From Dehalococcoidales bacterium (GTDB lineage Bacteria; Chloroflexota; Dehalococcoidia; Dehalococcoidales; Fen-1064), in NCBI GenBank assembly GCA_016783135.1, contig JADHXC010000010.1, positions 1-58,008 on the forward strand: a stretch of DNA of 58,008 nt, written 5' to 3'. Positions within the stretch are counted from its first letter, which is position 1; every line of letters starts with the position of its first letter. Positions 1 through 7,559 of this stretch are shown piece by piece. The position numbers were made by a program, and so were the translations under genes. Below the pieces are notes generated by a model. That model searched no databases. It was not told the origin of the DNA and saw only the letters and a program-made list of their open reading frames with translations.

Positions 1-203
1 ATCCCCGTGCGGCCCATATGGGCCGCCTTACCCTTCCTAGCCAGGAAGGAGCCTTCTGCGGAAGGGGGGAAATATTATATCTGGGGGACACCGGCAGAAT
101 CTGGTTTCAGATTCTGCTAACGTCATTCTGTAAGAATGACGCCCAGACACCCCTGCCGAAGGGGCTCCGCCCCTCTGGACTCCCCTTTTTCAGCACCCTG
201 CTA
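1..203. mobile_element. MITE-like element copy A (left end cut by window)
   Basis: This is the right part of a dispersed element seen three more times in the window. The right end reads CCTTTTTCAGCACCCTGCTA, the inverse of the left end of the other copies, and overlaps a TA that fits a TA target duplication. The inside carries the CTTCCT(A/G)GCCAGGAAGG near-palindrome and two hairpins, GGCAGAATCTG/CAGATTCTGC and CGTCATTC/GAATGACG. It shares these two hairpins with the copy at 27379 but not with the other two copies. There is no coding capacity. It lies just beyond the 3' end of the CoA-transferase gene, so its hairpins could also stop transcription. Confidence 0.7.
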
Positions 204-238
204 TATCTCAGTATTGAGCTAGTCGCTTCCTTTCGCCA

Positions 239-1468
239 TCAGGCAATCACACCTTTCGATTTCAGGCGGTCAATATCCTCCCAGGTATAGCCATTCTCAA
301 GAAGCACTTCCTCGGTATGCTGGCTGAACTCCGGAGCAGGCATCCGGAGGGTCGCCGGGGTCTTGCTCAGCTTTATCGGGTTGGCGATGACTTCCAGGTT
401 ACCGTGGGTTGGGTGGTCAATGGTGACAAACATGTCATTGGCCCTGGCCTGCGGGTCGGCGATTGCCTCAACGAAAGTCTGGTACGGTGCGAAAGGTAGT
501 CCCGCTATCTTCAGACGCGACTGCCACTCGGCAAGGGGCCTCTCGCGGAAGACATCCTCTACGATGTGGTACAGGGCGGCGCAGTTCTCCATCCTCACCT
601 CGAAAACCTCGAACCTGGGGTCATGCTCCAGGTCTTCCCGGTCTATCGCCTTACAGAATTGCGACCAGTAGCGTTCCTGCTGAAGCAGGGCAAGCAGCAC
701 CCACCGTCCGTCTTTCGCCTCATAGGGGAGAGTCAGGGGATTCAGTGCCTCCTCCCGCGACTTCACCCGCCAGTCAGCCAGGTCCAATCCGGTGGTCAGC
801 GCCCCGGCTATAAAGAATGAAAGCTGGTAGAGGCCGACGTTTAGCAGTGACAAGTCGACCTCCTGCCCCATTCCGGTTTTCTCACGGACATACAGGGACG
901 TCATTATACCGGCGAACAGGCTGAGTGCGGTAACGTTATCGCCGATGCCGCCACCGTCAATAAGAGGAGCCGACCCGGGCACGCCAAGCAGGTATCCCAA
1001 CCCTGACCGCGCCCAGTAGGCAATAGAATCATAGGCCGGGTCATTCCGATCCGGGCCGTTCTTACCGTAACCGGACAGCCCGGCATAGATGAGCCGGGGA
1101 TTCAACTGGCCCAACGCGTCGTAGTCCAGTTTGAACTTCTCCCGCTCGAAGAGTCGCAGGTTAGTGGTAAAGACATCAGCACCTTCCACCAGACGGTAGA
1201 TTATGTCCCGACCCTCGTCCTGTGAGAGGTCAACCGCCAGGCTCCTCTTGTTGCGGTTATAGGTCTCCCAGTTGTAGTTGATTTTAGACGGAGCACCGGC
1301 ACCACCACTACCCAGGCCAGCCTGAAAACCACGCCAAGAGTCCCCGGTCTTTGGGTTCTCGACGTGGATAACCTCAGCACCGAAATCGGCAAGGTGACGG
1401 GCCGCCATCGGCACCGCAGCCACCTGTGAAACATCTATGACTTTGATACCGTCAAGCGCCTGGTTCAT
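239..1468 (-). CDS. CaiB/BaiF family III CoA-transferase
   Basis: Likely moves CoA between carboxylic acids in the cytoplasm; the substrate cannot be read from sequence. The protein is 409 aa, normal for the family. The N-terminus has the usual first Rossmann half (LDGIKVIDVSQVAAVPMAAR, then DFGAEVIHVENP). The catalytic Asp expected from formyl-CoA transferase aligns with D177 in GGGIGDN. The ATG at 1468 is preferred over an upstream TTG because GGGAGGA lies about 5 bases before it. It is the last gene of a minus-strand operon behind a short-chain dehydrogenase and two dehalogenase-like hydrolases, so it may activate an acid made by them (inference). The protein at 55298 is a close paralogue sharing the SQVAAVPM and YNRNKRSL segments. 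Confidence 0.93.
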   Translation of the reverse strand: MNQALDGIKVIDVSQVAAVPMAARHLADFGAEVIHVENPKTGDSWRGFQAGLGSGGAGAPSKINYNWETYNRNKRSLAVDLSQDEGRDIIYRLVEGADVFTTNLRLFEREKFKLDYDALGQLNPRLIYAGLSGYGKNGPDRNDPAYDSIAYWARSGLGYLLGVPGSAPLIDGGGIGDNVTALSLFAGIMTSLYVREKTGMGQEVDLSLLNVGLYQLSFFIAGALTTGLDLADWRVKSREEALNPLTLPYEAKDGRWVLLALLQQERYWSQFCKAIDREDLEHDPRFEVFEVRMENCAALYHIVEDVFRERPLAEWQSRLKIAGLPFAPYQTFVEAIADPQARANDMFVTIDHPTHGNLEVIANPIKLSKTPATLRMPAPEFSQHTEEVLLENGYTWEDIDRLKSKGVIA

Positions 1469-1557
1469 GTGGTCCTCCCTCAAGGTGGGTGAAATGCGGC
1501 TCCTGCGAACGTCCGAAGCAGGCGGAAGTCATTATGGACTATTCTGCTGTACACGGC

Positions 1558-2424
1558 TTAGCGCAATATGTACCCACCGTCAACATTCAGGGCCTGGCCG
1601 GTTACATTGCGGGCGTCATCGGAAGCAAAGAAGACTACCGCCCGGCCCATATCTTCCGCGGTCTGCTCTCTCCCGAGAGGCGCATTGGGCTCAACAAGAC
1701 GTGTCCGCCAGAACTCCTCAGGCGTCAACCCCTCAATCTCCGCACCGGCGAAACGTTCCGGTAGCTCTTCTCCTGACTCCTTTGCCTGCTTGATTTGGTT
1801 GTACATAGCGGTTGCCCCTCTCTCCCATAGCGGGGTATAGACCCACCCCGGGCAGACACAGTTGACATTGATGTTACTCGAGGCCAATTCACGGGACAAC
1901 GACCACGTGAAGGAGATGACACCCGCCTTGAACACCGAATAAGGCATATTGCCGAAGTCACCCAGTCGACCGGAGATGGACGATATGTTGACTATTTTAC
2001 CGCTCTGCTGCGCTGTCAGGTGGGGTACAACAGCCCGGCACATGATAATCGTCGGCTTGAGGTTGATTTCGTAGGAACCCAGCCACTCCTCGTCGGTGCG
2101 GTTCGTTATGCGAGCCGGCTCGGTCCGGGATTCCGGTACTCCTCTCATACCACCGACATTGTTGACCAGGATATCAATCCTGCCAAAGCAGTCCATTACG
2201 GCGGCCACCGCTCTTTCCACGTCATCACTGGCGGTAAGGTCAGCGACTACGGGAAGTGACCGACGTCCCATCTCCTTGACCTCATCGGCGGCGTTCCGGG
2301 CGTGGTCACCATCAATATCAATCACGGCAACGTCCGCGCCCTCCTCAGCAAGACAACGGACTATGCCCCTGCCAATCCCCTGCGCTCCACCGGTAACTAC
2401 TGCCACTTTTCCTTCGAGTTTCAA
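1558..2424 (-). CDS. short-chain dehydrogenase/reductase (SDR)
   Basis: A classical NAD(P)-dependent oxidoreductase of 288 aa, slightly longer than the usual 250. Visible motifs are the cofactor loop TGGAQGIG (about residues 11-18), a DI(D) acidic patch after the second strand suggesting NAD preference, NNVGG, the catalytic Ser in VNISSISG and the YSVFK Tyr/Lys pair, followed by CPGWVYTP. The insert between NNVGG and the serine, and a second one after PLWERG, explain the extra length. The start is TTG at 2424, supported by AAAGGAG six bases upstream; no ATG fits as well. It probably oxidises an alcohol or hydroxyacyl product of the upstream hydrolases in the same operon (inference). Confidence 0.93.
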   Translation of the reverse strand: MKLEGKVAVVTGGAQGIGRGIVRCLAEEGADVAVIDIDGDHARNAADEVKEMGRRSLPVVADLTASDDVERAVAAVMDCFGRIDILVNNVGGMRGVPESRTEPARITNRTDEEWLGSYEINLKPTIIMCRAVVPHLTAQQSGKIVNISSISGRLGDFGNMPYSVFKAGVISFTWSLSRELASSNINVNCVCPGWVYTPLWERGATAMYNQIKQAKESGEELPERFAGAEIEGLTPEEFWRTRLVEPNAPLGREQTAEDMGRAVVFFASDDARNVTGQALNVDGGYILR

Positions 2425-2460
2425 TTGACACTCCTTTGCAGACCTTATTATATTCTCTAC

Positions 2461-3774
2461 CTATGGTATCGGTGTCTCCAGAATCCACCTGCGGATGTTC
2501 TCAGCGACTTCCTCGCCGGCGTCCTCCTGGATAAAGTGGCCTGCGTTCCTGATGGGCAGAGGGGGAGCGCAGTTGCGGAAGATGGACCGGAACATACCCT
2601 CTCCCGCCCTGGTTATGGCGTCTCCTTCCGCCCAGGGCAGGAGTACCGGTAGTTCAAGCGTCTTCAGCACCTCGATGGCAACACGGTTGTCATAGGCGCC
2701 AGGATGTTCCGGACGTATCGGTACCTGACGGGGCCAGAGGAGGGCTGCTGTCTGATACTCCACCGACGGGAAGGGTGCCCCGTAGGCGGCTGCTTCGGCT
2801 TCGGTCAGTTTGCGGTTGCTGACAGCCTGCTTCATCATTGCCGGCAGGTCGAATTCTGCCAGCCGTTGTGAAAGTCTTCTCCAGGTCATGAAGGCCCCTC
2901 CCATTCCCCCGGTCTCCGCAGCAGATGGCCCACCAGGTCTACCCCCATCGGGAATGCCGGTGTTCATCGGGACAATCCGGGCGAAGCGCTCGGGCAGCTG
3001 GGAGACAACCCGCAGGCCAACCAGACCTCCCCAGTCCTGGCAGACCAGCGTGATGCGGGTCAGGTCCAGCTCCAGGATGAATTTCCGCATCCAGCGCACG
3101 TATGCCCTGTAGCTGTAGGCGTTATCCGCAACCGGCTTGTCAGACCGACCAAACCCTATCTGGTCGGGCACGACAACACGGCCTACCCCGGATAGAACCG
3201 GCATCATGTGTCGGTACAAATAGCCCCAGGTCGGCTCCCCGTGAAGCATCAGTATCGGGTCGCCGGAGCCTTCCTCCACGTAGGCCATTCTAAGCCCCTC
3301 TATCTCCATGTAGCGCGGTTCGTAGGGGTAGTCAGGCAGATTGGCAAAACGCTCCTCCGGCGTACGCAGCACCGAACCGTCGGGCCAGGTTAATTGCATC
3401 CGACCGGTTTGCTGCCGAGCGAACCCGGCCACCAGCCTGATATCGGCAGGGTCCATGCCCTCGGTGACCTCCGCCACCCATGCTCCGAAGTCCAGCAGGT
3501 CACTGTCAATCTCGTGCTTCGGCGGACGCGGCTCGTAGCGGTCCCAGAAACCGAAGACGGTGGCTGTCGAGGGCCGGTTTCGCCCGAGGTCCCCCAGTTC
3601 CAGGGCATAGAGGTGGTCGTGCTCCGAATACCAGTAGACCCTGCCCGCGCGGATACCGGTCGCTCTCTCCAGTGCCCGGGCAACTTCCGGGCGGACATCA
3701 AGCTCCTGCTCCACCAGCAGCGGGTCGGCACGGAGATAAGACAACTCTTCAGCGGATGGTGTAATGAACTTCAT
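2461..3774 (-). CDS. haloalkane-dehalogenase-type alpha/beta hydrolase with N-terminal extension
   Basis: 437 aa, about 130 longer than typical haloalkane dehalogenases. The hydrolase domain starts near residue 155. It carries HGEPTWGYLYR (178-188), as in DhlA, with the oxyanion/halide-side Glu and Trp. The nucleophile elbow is CQDWGG with Asp247 and the halide-stabilising Trp248. The acid is probably Asp385 in WAEGDA and the base His413 in AGHFIQE. In this family Asp attacks the carbon-halogen bond to give an alcohol and halide. Residues 1-150 match nothing I recognise. The ATG overlaps the stop of the upstream hydrolase as ATGA, so the two are translationally coupled. A non-dehalogenating hydrolase with the same elbow is possible. 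Confidence 0.85.
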   Translation of the reverse strand: MKFITPSAEELSYLRADPLLVEQELDVRPEVARALERATGIRAGRVYWYSEHDHLYALELGDLGRNRPSTATVFGFWDRYEPRPPKHEIDSDLLDFGAWVAEVTEGMDPADIRLVAGFARQQTGRMQLTWPDGSVLRTPEERFANLPDYPYEPRYMEIEGLRMAYVEEGSGDPILMLHGEPTWGYLYRHMMPVLSGVGRVVVPDQIGFGRSDKPVADNAYSYRAYVRWMRKFILELDLTRITLVCQDWGGLVGLRVVSQLPERFARIVPMNTGIPDGGRPGGPSAAETGGMGGAFMTWRRLSQRLAEFDLPAMMKQAVSNRKLTEAEAAAYGAPFPSVEYQTAALLWPRQVPIRPEHPGAYDNRVAIEVLKTLELPVLLPWAEGDAITRAGEGMFRSIFRNCAPPLPIRNAGHFIQEDAGEEVAENIRRWILETPIP

Positions 3775-4700
3775 AATGACCTCCCCACCGTCCTGTCAAG
3801 GAACTCGACTATGCTTCGGGCGATATCCGGGCCGCGGTCATCCTGAAGGAAGTGCGCCGCATTGTCAAACGTTATCGGGCCTTCGGCATGTGGCAGCAGC
3901 TCCTTCAGTCGGTTAGCGTACTCAATTGGAAAGACATTGTCCTCCGGTGCCCAGATAAGGAGGCTTGGTACGTGTGACAGTTCCGGTAACCGGCGCTCGA
4001 TGGCGAGCATATCCTCCCAGCCACGGTCGCCTTCACGCATCGGGATGGTGCGCGGCCATGTCAACACCACGTGGTCCGAGTCCGCCTCATCGTAGATGTG
4101 GTGATAGGCACGGGCTTCAGTCTCACTCATGCCCCGCCGGGAGACAAGTGACGGCCCGGCGTGGGACAGAATCTTGTGCCGTTTCATAAAGAACTGGCCT
4201 ATCAATGGTGCGTGCCATGTTGTCCAGGGACGTGACGAAGAATGGAAGCGACCGACATTGCCAGTGAACAGCCAGGTATTCATCATCACCATTGCATCCA
4301 GCCGTTCCTGGCGTTGCAGCGCGGCACCGACACCTTGCGGACCTCCCCAGTCCTGCCCCACGACGACGAATCCCCGCAGCCTGAGCTGGTCCATGAGAGC
4401 TACCAGGTCGGCGATATGGTGAGGCATCGTGAGAGCGCTGTCTACCCGCGGTTTATCCGAGTAGCCCGCTCCAACCCAGTCCGGCACGATAACCCGGTAA
4501 CCGGACCCGGTCAGCGGCGGAATGAAATAACGGTAGAGGAAACCCCAGGTGGGGTTTCCATGGAGGAGCAGTACCGGTCGGGCTCCGGGGTCACCTTCGT
4601 CTACATAGGCCATGGTCCGCCCGTTCACGGTAATCGCACGCTGCTCCCAGGGAAAGATTGCCTTGAGCCAATCAGGTTTTTCAAGCAGTTTTCGGGTCAT
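3771..4700 (-). CDS. haloalkane-dehalogenase-type alpha/beta hydrolase
   Basis: 309 aa, the standard family length. Motifs in order: HGNPTWGFLYR (47-57), where Asn and the later Trp form the halide site in DhaA/LinB-type enzymes; VPDWVGAGYSDKP; nucleophile elbow VGQDWGG with Asp117 and Trp118; acid candidate Asp254 in APEDN; base His283 in AAHFLQDD. The predicted chemistry is hydrolytic removal of halide from a haloalkane. No signal peptide is seen, so it is cytoplasmic. It is the first gene of the operon, with AAGGAGGTGAT just before the ATG and a TATAAT promoter upstream. Two complete dehalogenase signatures side by side is unusual. The substrate is unknown. Confidence 0.88.
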   Translation of the reverse strand: MTRKLLEKPDWLKAIFPWEQRAITVNGRTMAYVDEGDPGARPVLLLHGNPTWGFLYRYFIPPLTGSGYRVIVPDWVGAGYSDKPRVDSALTMPHHIADLVALMDQLRLRGFVVVGQDWGGPQGVGAALQRQERLDAMVMMNTWLFTGNVGRFHSSSRPWTTWHAPLIGQFFMKRHKILSHAGPSLVSRRGMSETEARAYHHIYDEADSDHVVLTWPRTIPMREGDRGWEDMLAIERRLPELSHVPSLLIWAPEDNVFPIEYANRLKELLPHAEGPITFDNAAHFLQDDRGPDIARSIVEFLDRTVGRSL

Positions 4701-4762
4701 GCGAACATCACCTCCTTTCGATGAGAGAAACAGAATAGTGTCTCAGGTGAACTGTAAGCGCC

Positions 4763-4792
4763 ATTATAGCAGGCTGCTACGATAGCAGACAA
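4763..4792 (-). promoter_or_regulatory. candidate sigma70-type promoter of dehalogenase operon
   Basis: On the minus strand TTGTCT and a perfect TATAAT are separated by 18 bases, about 60 bases before the ATG at 4700. The -10 box overlaps the 3' end of the HAD remnant and a piece resembling a MITE end. Confidence 0.5.
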
Positions 4793-4925
4793 GCAGCCGC
4801 TCAACCCCGATGTTTACCTTCGGTGCGAACTCACGACATACCGCCAGCCAGGACTCCTCCAGAGCGCCCAGGGCTACAATCATATCATCGAGGTCCAACA
4901 GAATCGCCCTCGGCAGGCTGTCCAC
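4764..4925 (-). pseudogene. truncated HAD-family hydrolase remnant
   Basis: A 53-codon frame beginning at a GTG reads DSLPRAILLDLDDMIVALG, then EESWLAVCREFAP, and stops after a short unrelated tail. The first part is the N-terminus of a HAD phosphatase, with DLDD as the nucleophile motif and the usual Thr of DLDDT replaced by Met. All later HAD motifs are missing. The frame ends at TAGCAGGCTGCT on the plus strand, the same 12 bases as the left end of the MITE copy at 46154, suggesting the gene was cut by such an element. It lies directly downstream of the intact HAD gene at 4948. Confidence 0.6.
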
Positions 4926-4947
4926 AAAGTCGCTGCCCCCGGCCTCA

Positions 4948-5793
4948 TTATTGCTCCAGCCCGCTTATTGTTAGCACTCGTTCCAGCACCACAGCCACAC
5001 CGTCGTCATCATTACTGGTAGTGGAGTAGCTGCAAAGGGATAATACTTCAGGAACGGCGTTGGCCATGGCTACTGCAGTACCACATGAAGTCAGCAAATC
5101 AACATCCGGAATATCATCGCCAAAGGCAAGTACATCAGCCATTGCGATATCCCGCGACATGAGGAGATGCCGCAGAGCGCCGGACTTTGATGCCCGGATA
5201 CTCAGGATATTGAGAAACGTCATCCCGTTGGCCGGCACCACTGATACAATATCGCCGTATCGCCGCGAGACCTCCGCAGCCAGGTCAGAGATATCGCCCC
5301 CACCACGACTGATAGCAATCTTGGCGGGGTTTCTCGTCAGAGCCTCGTCTACGGACGTGACCATATCCGGTGTTGCCGCGTTTAACCGCCAGAGCGTCTC
5401 TGCGTCGGCTGCCCAGTTGGCACCGAACTCCCAGCCTTCGATTTCCACCGTCACGCGCACTTCCGGTCCCATGCCTACGAGCAGGTCGACAATGCCCTTG
5501 GCCACCCCTGTCGGGAGCACCTCCCTGAACGCACCGGAGAGAGGAGGTGCTGCCCGTCCAACCGCGCCGGTCATGATTACCAGAGAGCAGATGTTTGTCA
5601 GGTTATCACCGACCAGGCGGCGAAGCGTACGAATGGGTCGAGAGGTGGCAATGCTGACAGGAATACCACATGCTACGCACCCCCGGATAGCCATGCGATT
5701 GCGCTCGGATAGCTGTGTCCGGCTGTTAAGCAGGGTCCCGTCAAGGTCCACTGCAATCGCACCGGGGATACGGTCAAATGTGGGAAGGTTCAT
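4948..5793 (-). CDS. Cof-type HAD-IIB phosphatase
   Basis: 281 aa. Motif I is DLDGTLLNS with the nucleophile Asp16 and acid Asp18. Motif II is IATSR. The cap carries the long insert typical of class IIB enzymes. Motif III is the Lys in ASKSGAL, and motif IV GDDIPDVDLL gives the Mg-binding acids. Such enzymes dephosphorylate sugar phosphates or other small phosphoesters in the cytoplasm; the substrate is unknown. An in-frame extension upstream exists (to 6045), but it looks unlike the family and overlaps the divergent permease promoter, so ATG 5793 is chosen. It is divergent from the ABC permease. Confidence 0.88.
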   Translation of the reverse strand: MNLPTFDRIPGAIAVDLDGTLLNSRTQLSERNRMAIRGCVACGIPVSIATSRPIRTLRRLVGDNLTNICSLVIMTGAVGRAAPPLSGAFREVLPTGVAKGIVDLLVGMGPEVRVTVEIEGWEFGANWAADAETLWRLNAATPDMVTSVDEALTRNPAKIAISRGGGDISDLAAEVSRRYGDIVSVVPANGMTFLNILSIRASKSGALRHLLMSRDIAMADVLAFGDDIPDVDLLTSCGTAVAMANAVPEVLSLCSYSTTSNDDDGVAVVLERVLTISGLEQ

Positions 5794-5976
5794 CGCTTTC
5801 CAACTCCGGAACAGCACCCTCTTAAGTACGCATAGGTCACGCAGACAGCGCCAACCGCCACAGACATTATGTCGTAATGAGACACCACTTGCAAAGTAAC
5901 CGGTAAGCGCTGGTTGCGTGTCCGAATAGGCAAAGAATGCCCCCGGGGCGGAGTCCCGGGTCACCATCCCGCGATA

Positions 5977-6006
5977 TTGATAATTGTCCGCACAATGATG
6001 TAGAAT
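5977..6006 (+). promoter_or_regulatory. promoter of ABC permease gene
   Basis: TTGATA and TAGAAT are separated by 18 bases. The -10 box ends 38 bases before the ATG at 6045. Confidence 0.55.
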
Positions 6007-6044
6007 GAGCCAATGTTTCTTACGTGAAAGGAGCACCACGAGCA

Positions 6045-7010
6045 ATGCGCAATTACATAATCCGAAGAATTGCTCTCATGATACCCACTCTTTTGCTGGT
6101 AACCATAGTGGTCTTTCTCACCATTCGCCTTATTCCCGGTAGCGCGGTGGAGATGATGGCTATCGAGATGGGGTCGAGGGAATCGACCGGTGGGCAGATG
6201 GACATCAAAGCGGTCGAGGCAATGCTCGGAATGGACATGCCGTGGCATGAGCAATACCTGACATGGATGGAGGGTATTTTCCTGCGTGGCGATTTCGGGG
6301 ATTCCCTATGGTTAAAGCGTCCCGTACTCCCCGAGATAGTCGCCAGGCTGCCGGTAACCTTTGAGCTTGGTCTTCTCTCATTTTTGATATCACAGGTCAT
6401 CGCCATCCCGATAGGTCTCTATTCCGCGATACGTCAAGACACCATTGGCGATGTAGTGGGAAGGACTTTTGCCATTGTTAACCTGGCGACGCCTGCCTTC
6501 TGGTTGGCGACTATGATTATGGTCTTCCCATCCGTCTGGTGGGGTTGGTCACCACCGATGCGCTACGTTCCTTTCGGTGACGACCCCATGTCTAACCTCG
6601 AACAATTTCTCATTCCTGCAATACTCATGGGTACGGCGATGTCGGCAACGACAATGAGGATGCTGCGTACTACAATGCTTGAGGTACTGCGGCAGGACTA
6701 CGTGCGGACTGCCTGGTCGAAAGGTCTGAAAGAGCGCGTAATCGTCATCCGTCACGCCATGAGGAACGCCATGATTCCCGTGATTACCATGATATCCGGT
6801 CAGGTACCCATTATGATAGGTGGTGCCGTCATAATGGAACAGATATTCAGTCTGCCCGGTATGGGACGGCTTTTCCTGGATTCCATCAACAGAAGAGACT
6901 ATCCTTTTGTCAGTGCCATAAACACTCTACTGGCTGCATTCGGCATGGTACTCATTCTACTGACAGACTTAAGCTATGCTTTTCTGGACCCACGGGTCCG
7001 CTACAAGTAG
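6045..7010 (+). CDS. DppB/OppB-type ABC transporter permease (orphan)
   Basis: 321 aa inner-membrane permease of the dipeptide/oligopeptide/nickel importer family. It begins MRNYIIRRIALMIPTLLLV with the first membrane segment, followed by the family's RLIPGS, then an outside loop ending RGDFGDS. About five more membrane segments follow, with the EAA loop DYVRTAWSKGLKERVIVIRH that docks the ATPase, and the C-terminal DLSYAFLDPRVRYK. The ATG at 6045 has AAAGGAG upstream. The usual partners (second permease, two ATPases, binding protein) are absent on either side; the next 500 bases are non-coding. It must work with subunits elsewhere or be a remnant of a broken operon. Confidence 0.93.
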   Translation: MRNYIIRRIALMIPTLLLVTIVVFLTIRLIPGSAVEMMAIEMGSRESTGGQMDIKAVEAMLGMDMPWHEQYLTWMEGIFLRGDFGDSLWLKRPVLPEIVARLPVTFELGLLSFLISQVIAIPIGLYSAIRQDTIGDVVGRTFAIVNLATPAFWLATMIMVFPSVWWGWSPPMRYVPFGDDPMSNLEQFLIPAILMGTAMSATTMRMLRTTMLEVLRQDYVRTAWSKGLKERVIVIRHAMRNAMIPVITMISGQVPIMIGGAVIMEQIFSLPGMGRLFLDSINRRDYPFVSAINTLLAAFGMVLILLTDLSYAFLDPRVRYK

Positions 7011-7559
7011 CATTCATATCCACTGACAAGTAAGTGGTTAATCTGTCAGACGACCTGACAAGGTAAGTGGTCAACATATCATCCGACCTGACAGTTCTTA
7101 TTCCAGGTAATCTCATTACAATACCGGCAAAGAGTTCCTTGCACAGTCAACTTCCGTGTCAGAATCAAGTGCCCAACATTTCAGAATAGTCCTCAGAAAG
7201 CATATACATCCCTGGGTCCCCTGCATAACGCATAGCAGAGCCGAATATCAGCCACATCACCTCTCTACACACACAAAATCGGTAATGCAAGTGAACAAGC
7301 ACCCCGTCATCTGACAGTTAATTCTATAAAAATGAACTCGCATTATCAGTACATATATCTCTTTATTAACTTTGCCAGTTGACAAATTGTATGACAAATG
7401 TTACGGTTTTATTGTAATTAATGTCAGTATTCTGTCAGCGTATTGTCAGTGTTGTCCGGTTCCCGGTGAGTTGAATCCAGACACTCTTACTCTGACAGTC
7501 TGAGCTGTCATGATTGCAGTATTTTGTCTTACTACCCTCGGTCGGGAGTAATAGCACTC
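7011..7559 (+). promoter_or_regulatory. regulatory intergenic region with TGACA/TGTCA repeats
   Basis: No gene is seen here. Near the permease stop, CTGACAAGTAAGTGGTTAA (7023-7041) recurs as CTGACAAGGTAAGTGGTCAA (7055-7074), and CTGACAG follows at 7088, so the period is about 32-33 bases, three helical turns. TGACAAAT occurs at 7380 and 7392. Close to the kinase gene three TGTCAG sites lie exactly 11 bases apart, and an inverted pair TGACAG-N6-CTGTCA lies around 7493-7510. The stretch is clearly more AT-rich than the flanking genes. Confidence 0.6.
7422..7449 (+). promoter_or_regulatory. Pho-box-like operator: three TGTCAG sites at 11-bp spacing
   Basis: TGTCAG starts at 7422, 7433 and 7444. 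An 11-bp direct repeat of (C)TGTCA is the form of the E. coli PhoB box, read by tandem winged-helix dimers. The array points toward the kinase gene, whose cluster encodes a PhoB/OmpR-type regulator at 10544, so autoregulation is the simplest reading (inference). Confidence 0.55.

Noticed and set aside
5060-5899. Long plus-strand open frame opposite the HAD phosphatase
   Set aside because: It reads antisense to the clear Cof-type HAD gene, is rich in Arg/Ser as expected of a shadow frame, and has no family match.
7011-7100. CRISPR-like repeat array
   Set aside because: Only two to three imperfect units, no spacer diversity and no cas genes; a regulatory repeat is more likely.
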